DNA from: Nitrosomonas sp.
GTDB lineage: Bacteria; Pseudomonadota; Gammaproteobacteria; Burkholderiales; Nitrosomonadaceae
Reading direction: 5' to 3'
Assembly (NCBI GenBank): GCA_031316255.1
Contig: JALDQW010000001.1
Span: 3,319,485-3,383,484 of the forward strand
Length of the DNA stretch: 64,000 nt
Part shown: one piece after another, positions 17,513 through 26,534 of the stretch
How the letters are laid out: the number at the start of each line of letters is the position of its first letter
How positions within the stretch are numbered: the stretch's first letter is position 1
Translations under genes and position numbers: made by a program
The notes under the pieces: model-generated
Told to the model about the DNA's origin: nothing
The model's database searches: none
The model's input: only the letters and a program-made list of their open reading frames with translations

Positions 17513-18820
17513 ATGCCGCTAACACGCAGAACGTTTCTTGGAATGACAGGTGCAGCCACACTGGTTGCCACCTGCTCTCCCAATCTATTCTCCGGCCAGC
17601 CGCTGCTCAGCGCATTGCCCGATCACCTTGCGATCTCCGATCTTAAAGGATTACAAACCCTTATTCAGAAGAGAGCCTTGATGCTGGGTTACCCCGTTAA
17701 TATGAACTTTCCTCCCGCCGCATTTTTTGACTGGCGGAAAAAATTGAATTCCGCAGGGCTTAATCAATTTAATTTTAATAATGTCGGCGACCCTTTTAAA
17801 CACAGTCACTTCTCATTTAACACACATGATCTGGAAAAAGAATTAATTGAGCGGTTTAGTGCGATTTACGGCTTTAAGCGGAATCAAGTCTGGGGATTTT
17901 TATCCAACAGCGGAACCGACAGCAACATGCATGGCATCTATATCGGCCGCACCCTGCTGAACAACCGAACTGGAGTCATGCCCAAAATCTATTTCACCCG
18001 GGAAGCACATTATTCGATTCAGATTCTCTCCAACTTAATGAATCTGGAATGGGTTGATGTCGATACCGAGGCTGACGGCAGCATGGATATCAACGATCTC
18101 GAGCGCAAGCTGAAAGCCAATCCTGATCATCCTGCGCTGGTTGTTGCGACGATAGGCACGACTTTTAAAGGTGCAATTGACCCAATTGACGGCATACAAA
18201 GCAAGCTTGCAGGGCGTGATTCCTATCTTCATCTTGATGCCGCCCTGTTTGGCGGCTATCTGCCGCATACGCCTTTTGCGGAAGATTTGTTACATACCCG
18301 ATCATCCGGTCAGTCCGTGCGATATCATTCTATCGCCGTGTCTTGCCACAAATTTTTTGGCTTGCCCGCTCCGGCAGGATTGTTTATTACAACCCGATCC
18401 ATTTTTGAGACGTTTGAAACGCAATTTGAGAAAATTCATGATCCCCAATATCTTTTACAGCTACCCGGCACCATTACCTGCTCACGCGATTCGGTAAAAC
18501 CCGCCGAATTTCATTTTTTCAGTTCGGAAAAAGATTTTTCCCGTCAGGCCGCGGATACCCGGAAAATGCTGGACAATACAGATTATCTGCTCAACGAAAT
18601 GAAAACACACTACAGCAATCTTGAGCCCGTACGCGCCAACAATCGCTCATCGATTGTTTATTTCAGAAAGCCATCAGACAAGATCGTCCACCGCTATACT
18701 CTTGCAACAATGGCAATTGAATGCGATGGACAATCTGTTTCCCATGCGCATATTGTTGTCATGCCGCATGTTGAAAAAAAAATCCTGGATCGCTTTCTGG
18801 AAGATCTTGTTGAACTATAG
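17513..18820 (+). CDS. PLP-dependent decarboxylase (histidine decarboxylase-like) with Tat signal
   Basis: This 435-residue protein has a group II PLP decarboxylase fold: SNSGTDSNMHGIYIGR, VATIGTTFKGAIDPID, HLDAALFGGYLPH (PLP-contacting Asp) and SCHKFFGLPAP with the Schiff-base Lys at about 280. The closest family I recognise is bacterial histidine decarboxylase. Strikingly, the N-terminus MPLTRRTFLGMTGAATL is a textbook Tat signal (RRTFLG), so the enzyme is predicted to be exported, presumably folded with its cofactor. It follows the Tat multicopper oxidase. The substrate is not proven by the sequence; histidine or another aromatic or acidic amino acid is possible. Confidence 0.75.
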   Translation: MPLTRRTFLGMTGAATLVATCSPNLFSGQPLLSALPDHLAISDLKGLQTLIQKRALMLGYPVNMNFPPAAFFDWRKKLNSAGLNQFNFNNVGDPFKHSHFSFNTHDLEKELIERFSAIYGFKRNQVWGFLSNSGTDSNMHGIYIGRTLLNNRTGVMPKIYFTREAHYSIQILSNLMNLEWVDVDTEADGSMDINDLERKLKANPDHPALVVATIGTTFKGAIDPIDGIQSKLAGRDSYLHLDAALFGGYLPHTPFAEDLLHTRSSGQSVRYHSIAVSCHKFFGLPAPAGLFITTRSIFETFETQFEKIHDPQYLLQLPGTITCSRDSVKPAEFHFFSSEKDFSRQAADTRKMLDNTDYLLNEMKTHYSNLEPVRANNRSSIVYFRKPSDKIVHRYTLATMAIECDGQSVSHAHIVVMPHVEKKILDRFLEDLVEL

Positions 18821-18824
18821 CTTA

Positions 18825-18854
18825 CACTTTCTCAAAGTTAATCTTGAGAAAGTG
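18825..18854. terminator. Bidirectional hairpin between convergent genes
   Basis: A perfect 11-bp stem CACTTTCTCAA / TTGAGAAAGTG encloses an 8-base loop. It starts 5 bp after the decarboxylase stop and ends 10 bp before the stop of the convergent lipoprotein gene. There is no long T-run, so it is a likely but not certain terminator for both strands. Confidence 0.6.
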
Positions 18855-18864
18855 GAAATACACA

Positions 18865-19488
18865 TTATTCAACCAATCTGCTCAGTGACCTGGACTTGGG
18901 TGGATGGCGCAAATCAGTTCTGTTAAATTTAAATAACAACAAAACTGTATAATCATTATAGAAAGTTTCGGCCATATAAGGTGGTGATGTATGCACAAGT
19001 CGGCCGGACGGTTGTTCGAATATATTCAAATAGAAATTTGTGTAACCCACTTGATTTTGGGATTTATAAAAAGACAACTCCGGTATCGAGATCGGTATAA
19101 AAGAACCGCTGACGGGTGGAATGCCAAAAAATGTCTCATCAAACTCCGTACCAAGCGAATTAACCACAATGTGGACGCGATACTGCGCATTTTCTGGACT
19201 TTCTATATAAAACCCCTGACTACCTAGCCAACCACCAATAACATCGCCTACAAACGGATTATCAAGACTGAGTCCCGCGGTAGTTACTGCAACTTTAGAA
19301 CCCGGCGGCATCGGAAGATCACCCCGCGTTTGTTGGGTCAGGCTTTTTGAAACAGCTTCACTATGCAGTAATTGCTCTATTGCGGTTCTCGACGAATGCG
19401 TTTTATTCTGAGTTGTTGAACACGCTGATATCAATATCAAACAAAATATGCCCAACGTTATTAATCCAATTCTTGTTTTTAACATCAT
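18865..19488 (-). CDS. Putative lipoprotein, unknown function
   Basis: This 207-residue protein starts with a lipoprotein signal: hydrophobic stretch then LILISACSTT, with the lipobox Cys at about 23, so it is probably outer-membrane anchored. The mature part is soluble and mixed alpha/beta (VAVTTAGLSLDNPFVGDVIG, GWLGSQGFYIESPENAQYRV); I do not recognise a named family. A Phe/Tyr-rich C-terminal part (MAETFYNDYTVLLLFKFN) follows. It stands alone, convergent with the decarboxylase gene. Confidence 0.7.
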   Translation of the reverse strand: MMLKTRIGLITLGIFCLILISACSTTQNKTHSSRTAIEQLLHSEAVSKSLTQQTRGDLPMPPGSKVAVTTAGLSLDNPFVGDVIGGWLGSQGFYIESPENAQYRVHIVVNSLGTEFDETFFGIPPVSGSFIPISIPELSFYKSQNQVGYTNFYLNIFEQPSGRLVHTSPPYMAETFYNDYTVLLLFKFNRTDLRHPPKSRSLSRLVE

Positions 19489-19868
19489 GCTTTATAACTC
19501 CTATCTATTAGATATTATAAGTTCGTGGAATAGCCCTGTACTATTTTGTCACAAAAAAGAACTTTGCAGTTGTTCTCTACAGAGCCTTAACAGTTGTTGC
19601 ACAAGAAATCAATACGTATTACCATTTCCAACAATCATAGACATGGATGCTGAAACTAATACAGCAAACGGCAATCTTCACACTCTGCATCAAAGAAAAA
19701 AATAAAAAGCGCGAATACTTGAACATCTGAACGGCAAAAGCTGCTGTAGCGCGCTTCTTTGACATTGAAATAAAAACTCTGAAACACCGTCTTCGAGACG
19801 AGCGTAGTAAACAATAAGCGCATAACAGAATTTGCAATTCTTAAACTAAACCGACGAAGGAGCTTTTT
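19489..19868. other. Intergenic stretch before the oxidative cluster
   Basis: No credible gene: two short overlapping frames on opposite strands show no family features. It separates the divergent lipoprotein gene and the first gene of the peroxidase/P450 cluster, and must hold both promoters. A TTGACA at 19758-19763 is a possible -35 box for the plus strand, but no clear -10 follows. AGGAG at 19858-19862 is the ribosome site of the next gene. Confidence 0.35.
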
Positions 19869-20513
19869 ATGTCAAATATCGCAGGTAAGGCTTATGCCAT
19901 GAATGTGATTACACCAATACGCTGGTACATGGTCTGGATTAATCGCCTGATTTTCAAAATAGCACTGAGCAACCCTTCCACGCTTAAAGGTCTGATTACG
20001 TTATCGCTCATCCATTATGCACGCTGGGTGATTATCCCACGAGACAGCTTTCCGCGACTCGATCCGAGTCAGCCCAAAGAAGAACTGAATTATTCGTATA
20101 TGCTTTTTTTCAGTAATTTCAATGGCAGCTGGGATCAATATGTTGATTCATTTACATTTGCAATTCCGTCCGGGCTTGATTTGTTTTGGAAGTGGAATGT
20201 ACGCTATCCCAAGTCCGTTCCGCTGACACCTTTTCATGACTATATCCGGCACAATCAGATCGATACGGCCCATTACTATAACGCCTATCCAATGGCCGCT
20301 TCCAACGATGTCAAGTCCGCAAAAATAGTTAAAAAAGCGTTAATCGATTTCAATGCAACATCTGCCGACAAAGCGCCAGAGGATTTTCTCAACGATTACA
20401 ACAAGCTGCTCAACAATCTGCAACATCATTTCGGCGACATGCGACCCACACCCATCGTCAGCCTGTCCGCAGATGCAGTGAGAAAACGCCACCTGCAATC
20501 GCAGATTGATTAA
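19869..20513 (+). CDS. Unknown protein, paralogue of the next gene (peroxidase cluster)
   Basis: This 214-residue protein has no recognised family. The N-terminal 50 residues are moderately hydrophobic (WYMVWINRLIFKIALSN). The core ELNYSYMLFFSNFNGSWDQY ... HDYIRHNQIDTAHYYNAYP aligns by eye with the core of the next gene product (LKSKYLVLSSNFYGNLEDY ... ISYIKRCQLDASLFFNGST), so the two are diverged paralogues. The pattern of a beta strand, Asn-Phe, then a tyrosine-rich helix suggests a ferredoxin-like fold as used in DyP peroxidases; that is speculation. AGGAG precedes the ATG. It is first of a six-gene same-strand run. Confidence 0.65.
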   Translation: MSNIAGKAYAMNVITPIRWYMVWINRLIFKIALSNPSTLKGLITLSLIHYARWVIIPRDSFPRLDPSQPKEELNYSYMLFFSNFNGSWDQYVDSFTFAIPSGLDLFWKWNVRYPKSVPLTPFHDYIRHNQIDTAHYYNAYPMAASNDVKSAKIVKKALIDFNATSADKAPEDFLNDYNKLLNNLQHHFGDMRPTPIVSLSADAVRKRHLQSQID

Positions 20514-20536
20514 TCTGACATACAAGGAAAATTCAC

Positions 20537-21244
20537 ATGGCTACGAAAAGTGGAAATGCGACAGCATTGACCGTACTGTCCCCAATCAAGAACGGCGCAG
20601 TGGACGAAACCTCATATGCCGATATCACCCGCGAACGATGCCTGCGTTTGCCCATTCATGAAAACAGTCCTTTGTCCAAAGTACCAAATACTTACCTGGC
20701 ACGCTTGTTCATCCTCGACGATGTATTTTACGAATCGCTGCCTGCAAATGATGCCGTATTCAATTTTTCGGATATTACATCGCTGTTTTCAGATTCGGCA
20801 CGAAAAAAAGCACTGCCCCGTAAAGACCATTTAAAGTCCAAATATCTTGTTCTTTCCAGCAATTTTTATGGCAACCTTGAGGATTATCTCGTCGGCATGT
20901 GGGAAAAATGGTCTTATGTCGACCATGAAGGCAATCAGCGCGATATCCGCCATATCTGGGAACATTGTGTCGCCTTCGATCGCGTGACCGATAGCGCCAG
21001 TTTTATTAGCTACATCAAGCGCTGCCAACTGGATGCCAGTCTGTTTTTTAATGGCTCGACCGATGATTCCCTGCAAGAACAGCTCAAATCACTTTATTTA
21101 AAACAGGAATTCACCCGGTTTGCCGTTGAGCATCAGGGAAAAAGCGCAGCAGAAATACAACAGGCGTTTAAAGCCTTTATCGAACGCGCACAACCGGAGA
21201 ATCTGGAATCGCCTACATGGTCGCCCGGAAAATCAACGCCCTGA
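20537..21244 (+). CDS. Unknown protein, second paralogue (peroxidase cluster)
   Basis: This 235-residue soluble protein starts 23 bp after its paralogue. Its N-terminal part (TKSGNATALTVLSPIKNGAV) and the LFILDDVFYESLPANDAV segment have no counterpart in the first gene; the core at about 95-200 does (see the preceding gene). No signal peptide or catalytic motif is visible. It lies 69 bp before the DyP peroxidase gene. A role linked to the peroxidase substrate or to heme-protein partners is inference from context only. Confidence 0.65.
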   Translation: MATKSGNATALTVLSPIKNGAVDETSYADITRERCLRLPIHENSPLSKVPNTYLARLFILDDVFYESLPANDAVFNFSDITSLFSDSARKKALPRKDHLKSKYLVLSSNFYGNLEDYLVGMWEKWSYVDHEGNQRDIRHIWEHCVAFDRVTDSASFISYIKRCQLDASLFFNGSTDDSLQEQLKSLYLKQEFTRFAVEHQGKSAAEIQQAFKAFIERAQPENLESPTWSPGKSTP

Positions 21245-21313
21245 GCGACCCAGTTAGCTGTTAGCCAAATACATCGAATTGTCTATCAATAACCTTTACC
21301 AGAGTGATTAATC

Positions 21314-22834
21314 ATGACACATAAACTCGATTTAACAGACATACAGGGTAATATCATCAAGGCATACGGCAGATACAACTTCCAGAAAGCACGTTACCTT
21401 TTCCTGCGTATTGATGACGGCAACAAAGGCCGAAAATTTGTCGGCGCAATCACCACCAAGGTAACATCGGCCGTGCCTTGGGACAAACAAGATACAGAGG
21501 GAACATCTGCCGTACCACAGGCCACCACCAACATTGCGTTTACTTTTGATGGTTTGCAGGCTCTCGAAATCCCCACTGCTTCCCAGAGAGGATTTCCGGA
21601 TGACTTCATCATGGGCATGTCCAAACGCAAGGACATTCTGGGTGACGACGGCCCCAGCGACCCCGCAAACTGGGACAAAGTCTGGAAAGAGAAAGTGCAT
21701 GTCTGGATCTCGATTAACGGTCAGTCGATTGACGCGGTTAAAAAGCGTTATGAATGGATTCTGGAACAAGTCGAAGCCTCCAAAGGCGGCGTAGTACTAT
21801 TAACCGGGCACCGTGGTGAAAAAGGCGAAGACAACCTGCCTTATCAGGATGCCAGCGTATTGTATGATGCCACCGGCATGCCCACTTCCAAAGAACATTT
21901 CGGCTATACCGATGGCATCGGCGACCCGGTTTTCGAAGGCCAGACCAATGTCCCAGCGCGTGTTTTAGGCCGCGGAAAATTAATGCGTGACGGCACCTGG
22001 CACCCCCTCGCAACCGGCGAATTTCTGCTCGGACATGTCGATGAAGCGATGGAATATCCAAAAACCGCGCCAAAGCCCTGGTTACTTGCGCATAACGGCA
22101 CCTACATGGTTTACCGAAAACTCCATGAAAACGTTGGCACGTTCAACCGATTCCTTGAAGAACAGAGTAAAAGTTTTGACGGCAGCGCGGAAATGCTGGC
22201 TGCCAAGTTTGCTGGCCGCTGGCGTAACAACGGCGCACCCATTGTTCACGCACCCGATGATGCCAGCAAGATCGAATGGGATCAACGTTATGCTGCGGCA
22301 GATGAAGCGGGCAAGAGAAGAATGCTGACAGATTTTACTTACAATGAAGACATCCACGGCGCCAAATGCCCATACAGCGCACACCTGCGCCGTATCAATC
22401 CACGCGGCTCACTGGAGTTCGGCGTCAAGGACGCTTACGATACACCCGGTGCATTGGTGAACCGCCGCCGGATATTGCGACGCGGGTTGCCTTATGGCGA
22501 AGTTAAAGATTCCACGCGCGATGACGGCAACCATGGGATTATCTTTATGGCGCTAAATGCAGATATCCAGCGACAGTTTGAGTTCGTCCAGCAACAATGG
22601 ATTAACTACGCCAATGACTTCAAGGAAGGCAATGACAAGGAAGTTTTGTTGGGTAATCACGATGCCAAGAATCCAAGCAAGGTTGTTTTTTCCGCCGAAC
22701 CGGGGTCCGGAAAACCGCCGCACTTCGTCAGCAATATTCCGCGCCTGGTAGAAACACGCGGCGGGGACTACTTTTTCATCCCCAGCATTACCGCACTCAA
22801 AGCAATTGCGGCTGGCATTGTTGATCCAACCTGA
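21314..22834 (+). CDS. DyP-type heme peroxidase
   Basis: This 506-residue protein begins DLTDIQGNIIKAYGRYNFQK, the usual start of long DyP peroxidases (QGNILxxYG). It contains the distal GxxDG-type motif HFGYTDGIGDPVFEG with the catalytic Asp, the proximal His region SAHLRRINPR and the Arg-rich RRRILRRGLPYG. The C-terminal GIIFMALNADIQRQFEFVQQ is also characteristic. It uses peroxide to oxidise bulky organic substrates, without a secretion signal, so probably in the cytoplasm. It lies between the two paralogous unknowns and the P450 gene (84 bp). Longer than classical DyP (about 300-450), consistent with the larger subclass. Confidence 0.9.
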   Translation: MTHKLDLTDIQGNIIKAYGRYNFQKARYLFLRIDDGNKGRKFVGAITTKVTSAVPWDKQDTEGTSAVPQATTNIAFTFDGLQALEIPTASQRGFPDDFIMGMSKRKDILGDDGPSDPANWDKVWKEKVHVWISINGQSIDAVKKRYEWILEQVEASKGGVVLLTGHRGEKGEDNLPYQDASVLYDATGMPTSKEHFGYTDGIGDPVFEGQTNVPARVLGRGKLMRDGTWHPLATGEFLLGHVDEAMEYPKTAPKPWLLAHNGTYMVYRKLHENVGTFNRFLEEQSKSFDGSAEMLAAKFAGRWRNNGAPIVHAPDDASKIEWDQRYAAADEAGKRRMLTDFTYNEDIHGAKCPYSAHLRRINPRGSLEFGVKDAYDTPGALVNRRRILRRGLPYGEVKDSTRDDGNHGIIFMALNADIQRQFEFVQQQWINYANDFKEGNDKEVLLGNHDAKNPSKVVFSAEPGSGKPPHFVSNIPRLVETRGGDYFFIPSITALKAIAAGIVDPT

Positions 22835-22918
22835 TCCATTTAAGATCAATGTCATTAAGAATCAACGGCCGCAATATACAGCAACACCTGTCCAACCCAC
22901 ATTACTGGGATTTTTATT

Positions 22919-24115
22919 ATGGCTAAAGAAAAAACATTCAACGATAAATTAACCGCATGGGCGCTTAAACATCTTGACGGGATTTTTGCGATTCTGCGAT
23001 GCATCAAACCCACTGTTGTAATCAAGGGCAACGCTGTGGTTACCCGCTTTGAAGATGTCACGGAAGTATTGAACCGTGACTGGATCTTCCAGGTTCCGTA
23101 CGCTGAAAAAATGCACAAGGTCACCAACGGCAGCAACTTTTTTCTCGGCATGGAGAATACCACCCAGTACACGCGAGACGTGTCCAACATGCGTATTGCT
23201 GCACGCCGGGAAGACATTGACGAAATCATCAAGCCCTTTGTCGACAAAACAAGTGCAGAAATTCTTAAAAACACAACCGGCAGAATGGACGTGATTCAGC
23301 AATTGACGCGTGTTGTGCCGACCCGCCTGATGGGCGAATACTTCGGCACGCCCGGCTGGAACGAAACTGAATTTTCAGATGCCGCAACAATTATGTTCCA
23401 GTATCTGTTTTACCCGGACGATCCCGAAGTTGAAGAAAAAGCGCTCAAGGCCGCAGAACAAACGCGCAACTATCTGGATCAAACGATTGCAGAAAGAAAA
23501 ACAAACCCGACGGAGAAAGACGATGTTCTCGGCCGCTGCCTGAAACTGCAGCAAGCCGGGATGCCCGGCATGTCGGATACCGATATCCGGAACAATTTGA
23601 TTGGCCTGATTATCGGCGCGATACCGACCACATCGAAATGTGCCGCAGTAACACTCAATCACCTGTTTGACAATCCCGAATTACTTGTGCAGGCTCAACA
23701 GGCCGCACGCGCCGATGACGATGAAAAAATGATTCAGTTCGTTCAGGAAAGTCTGCGTATGAATCCATTTGCAGCCGGCATTCAACGCATTTGCGCAGAG
23801 GATTACGTCGTTGCAAGAGGGACATTAAGATCAACAAAAATACCGAAAGGCGCCAGGGTGCTGGCCGCCACCCAGTCGGCCATGATGGATCGGCGAAAAA
23901 TTGAAAAACCCAAGGAATTCAGACTTGACCGTCCGGCCCATAATTATATGCACTTTGGCTTCGGACTACATACCTGCTTTGGCCAGTATATCAATTTGAC
24001 CCAGATTCCGGGTATCGTAAAAGCAGTGCTGAAACAAGACACGCTGCGACGCGTATCCAGTATGGTTGTTGAAGAGCCTTTCCCGGTCAACCTCGAAATT
24101 GAATTCGACAATTAA
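22919..24115 (+). CDS. Cytochrome P450
   Basis: This 398-residue protein has the heme-binding loop HFGFGLHTCFGQY with the thiolate Cys at about 353, and an ExxR motif in VQESLRMNPFA. The I-helix region LIIGAIPTTSKCAAV lacks the classical (A/G)GxxTT acidic-Thr pair: it reads GAIPTTSK, with Thr but no acidic residue, suggesting altered oxygen activation or use of peroxide. It is soluble, with no membrane anchor. No ferredoxin or reductase gene is nearby; with a DyP gene next door, peroxide-driven chemistry is a fair guess. It lies 62 bp before the GST-like gene. Confidence 0.9.
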   Translation: MAKEKTFNDKLTAWALKHLDGIFAILRCIKPTVVIKGNAVVTRFEDVTEVLNRDWIFQVPYAEKMHKVTNGSNFFLGMENTTQYTRDVSNMRIAARREDIDEIIKPFVDKTSAEILKNTTGRMDVIQQLTRVVPTRLMGEYFGTPGWNETEFSDAATIMFQYLFYPDDPEVEEKALKAAEQTRNYLDQTIAERKTNPTEKDDVLGRCLKLQQAGMPGMSDTDIRNNLIGLIIGAIPTTSKCAAVTLNHLFDNPELLVQAQQAARADDDEKMIQFVQESLRMNPFAAGIQRICAEDYVVARGTLRSTKIPKGARVLAATQSAMMDRRKIEKPKEFRLDRPAHNYMHFGFGLHTCFGQYINLTQIPGIVKAVLKQDTLRRVSSMVVEEPFPVNLEIEFDN

Positions 24116-24177
24116 TTAAAAGACGTGTCTATAGAAATCCAAAATTCCAAACAAGGCAAAGTTTTAACAAATACATC

Positions 24178-24972
24178 ATGTCAAATAATCAGAAACCGGT
24201 TAAAGTTCTTTCATTTTCTCCCAGCGCAGACGCTGAACTGAATCGATGGATTCTTTTTTATTATGGAATTGATTTCAAGGAAAGCCGTCATTCAGCACCC
24301 TTTTATTTTTTGTTCAACAAATTGATGGGCGGCAAAAGCCTTGTACTATGCAGGGACGGCGAAACAAAACTAACCAGCGCACGTGCCGTTATTGATCACT
24401 TTGATGCACATACAGCACCGGAATTCAAATTGATACCGGAAAACTATGCGAGCGAACTGGAAATCAGCTGGAAACGTTATAATTCCGATCTGGGCGGCGC
24501 TGTCGTCAAATGGGCCTACACCAATCTGCTGCCCCACAAGGCCATCATGATTCGGCCGCTGACCCTGGGCAGTCCATGGTTTGAACGTTTCTTCGTCAAG
24601 CACTGTTACCGCATTCCAAAAAACCTGATATGGAAGTCACAGAAACTGAGTAAAGCATCCGCCGACGAATCAATGAAGACCATCAGGACAATCTTTCAGG
24701 AAGTCGATCAGTTGCTTGCCGATGGCAGAAAATATCTCTTTGGCGAGCGATTGACACTGGCTGATTTTGCGTTTGCGGTCAGCGGTGCGCCACTGGTGTT
24801 ACCGGCCAATTATGGCGGTGATCAGTTTGAACAAGGCGCCATCCCGACATTTGAAGAATTTCCCATGGAATTGCAACACATCATCAGCACCATGCGTCAA
24901 ACACCGTCTGGAAAATTTATATTACGCCTCTATGCAGAGGATCGATACCGCTCTGTACGTGACAATCCGTAA
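24178..24972 (+). CDS. Glutathione S-transferase-like protein
   Basis: This 264-residue protein has a thioredoxin-like N-terminal half (KVLSFSPSADAELNRWILFY, VLCRDGETKLTSARAVIDHF) and a helical C-terminal half with YLFGERLTLADFAFAV, the GST N-capping motif (xLTxADF). The start of the first domain lacks an obvious CxxC or Ser/Tyr active site (SPSADAELNRW), so catalysis by thiolate activation is uncertain. It probably handles electrophilic or peroxide products of the neighbouring DyP and P450 enzymes; this is inference. The ATG at 24178 is preceded by a weak purine-rich site. Confidence 0.75.
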   Translation: MSNNQKPVKVLSFSPSADAELNRWILFYYGIDFKESRHSAPFYFLFNKLMGGKSLVLCRDGETKLTSARAVIDHFDAHTAPEFKLIPENYASELEISWKRYNSDLGGAVVKWAYTNLLPHKAIMIRPLTLGSPWFERFFVKHCYRIPKNLIWKSQKLSKASADESMKTIRTIFQEVDQLLADGRKYLFGERLTLADFAFAVSGAPLVLPANYGGDQFEQGAIPTFEEFPMELQHIISTMRQTPSGKFILRLYAEDRYRSVRDNP

Positions 24973-25170
24973 ACCTGTTTAACGAAATCAGCGCTACCGA
25001 CACTCCAGGCAGATCTGCTTAACATACAATAAAATGATAGAATCATTGTCTCATTGCTGTTAATTTGCTCAATGCCAATGGCAAGCATAAAACTATTTTG
25101 AGAAAATGAATTACAGTTTAGCTGCATACATTTTACGAACGAAAAGAATCGCAAAGGGAAGCCTACAAGA

Positions 25171-25947
25171 ATGGGCTGGGTAACGCAGTTTGCAGGCAAT
25201 CTGCTGGCAAGCTATTTGACAGCGCCGCTCAAGAAAACAACCCATATCGCAGCAGTCAGTCAGGAAATGCTCAATGCCACACTACAGCCTGGCGATGTTC
25301 TACTGGTTGACGGCAACACACGCTTGAGCGTACCCATTAAATACCTGACCCAGTCAACCTGGTCGCATGCCGCAATCTATGTCGGGCAGGACGCACTGTC
25401 GTCTCGCGAGTCCTGGCAAATGCCGCTGGTCCTGGTCGAAGCCGATTTGAAAGACGGTGTACGCGCAATTACGCTCGCGCATTACGCGCATTTAAATACG
25501 CGCATCTGCCGTCCTGTAGGTTTGGAGGAACAAGACCGCAAACGCGTCGTCGATTTTGTCGTTAACCGTATCGGCCACCATTACGATCTGAAAAATGTTT
25601 TCGATCTCGCGCGCTATCTTTTTCCACTTGCACCCGTCCCGACGCGTTTGCGCCGGCGACTGCTAGCACTGGGCAGCGGCGACCCGACTCGCGCAATCTG
25701 TTCAACACTTATCGCACAGGCTTTTCAGTCTGTATCCTATCCCATACTGCCGGAAATCAAACGCGAGTGGCTGGATGACCCGGAGTGTGCAGAATGCTAT
25801 GCCGAAACTTACTACATCCGTCACCATAGCCTCTTTACCCCCCGCGACTTCGACATCTCACCATTTTTTGATATCATCAAACCGACAATTCGCAACGGCT
25901 TCAATTACCGCGCCATTGCTTGGAAAGAAACGCACAAAGATTCATAA
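25171..25947 (+). CDS. YiiX/YebB-like permuted papain-fold hydrolase
   Basis: This 258-residue protein has the YiiX/NlpC-P60-type permuted papain signature: LQPGDVLLVDGN, STWSHAAIYVGQ (catalytic His), LVEADLKDGVRAI, then AICSTLIAQAFQS with the nucleophile Cys. Members hydrolyse amide or acyl bonds, often of lipids or peptidoglycan. An N-terminal hydrophobic stretch (GWVTQFAGNLLASYLTAP) may associate with a membrane; no clear cleavage site is visible. It lies 198 bp after the GST-like gene, so it may be separately transcribed, yet it is the last same-strand gene of the cluster. Confidence 0.75.
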   Translation: MGWVTQFAGNLLASYLTAPLKKTTHIAAVSQEMLNATLQPGDVLLVDGNTRLSVPIKYLTQSTWSHAAIYVGQDALSSRESWQMPLVLVEADLKDGVRAITLAHYAHLNTRICRPVGLEEQDRKRVVDFVVNRIGHHYDLKNVFDLARYLFPLAPVPTRLRRRLLALGSGDPTRAICSTLIAQAFQSVSYPILPEIKREWLDDPECAECYAETYYIRHHSLFTPRDFDISPFFDIIKPTIRNGFNYRAIAWKETHKDS

Positions 25948-26097
25948 TGTTATGAATTCTGATCCGGGTAATGGCACAATAAAACTCCGGTGAATCAACT
26001 GAACGACCTGCGCTCTATGCCGAGAGGTGCATGGCATTAATCCGCGTAGTATTGCATTAACGGTGACAGTCGCTTCTGAGAAGCTGAGATAAGGAAA

Positions 26098-26334
26098 CTA
26101 TCGAACCAGATTCATGATTATCAACAGACTAGCAAAAAATATTGTGTAATAACCATACTTTCTTGCATCCCTGGCATGGTCATCTTTTGACGGGAACTTC
26201 ATATCGTCACCGTCTTTGCCATATTTTTTTCTGATATAAGCATAAACCTGATCATGGTTTGCGTTCATATAGCGGTGATAAATCATCGACATAAATGAAA
26301 ATACCAGAAAAATCCATGCTAATAATTCTATCAT
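26098..26334 (-). CDS. Small two-segment membrane protein, unknown
   Basis: This 78-residue protein has hydrophobic segments at about 3-20 (LLAWIFLVFSFMSMIYH) and 62-76 (TIFFASLLIIMNLV), flanking a charged loop rich in Asp/Lys (KKYGKDGDDMKFPSKDDHAR). No family is recognised. Gene-like features are a clean frame and start. It is alone between the YiiX gene and a secreted protein gene. Confidence 0.6.
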   Translation of the reverse strand: MIELLAWIFLVFSFMSMIYHRYMNANHDQVYAYIRKKYGKDGDDMKFPSKDDHARDARKYGYYTIFFASLLIIMNLVR

Positions 26335-26534
26335 TCGCTTTCCTTCAAACCGTTTATTGTTTGCCCGATTAGCTTATCAACAAATTATCTTTTTTACCGC
26401 AATTTTCCATCAACATCTGCATAGTGATTTGATTGATTAAGTACAAATCTCAGCGCTTTTTCAGTACTTTGTCAAATATTGAACACAGTAAACTGGACAA
26501 TTGTTTTACGTTCAATAATTCTGGAGACTTTATT

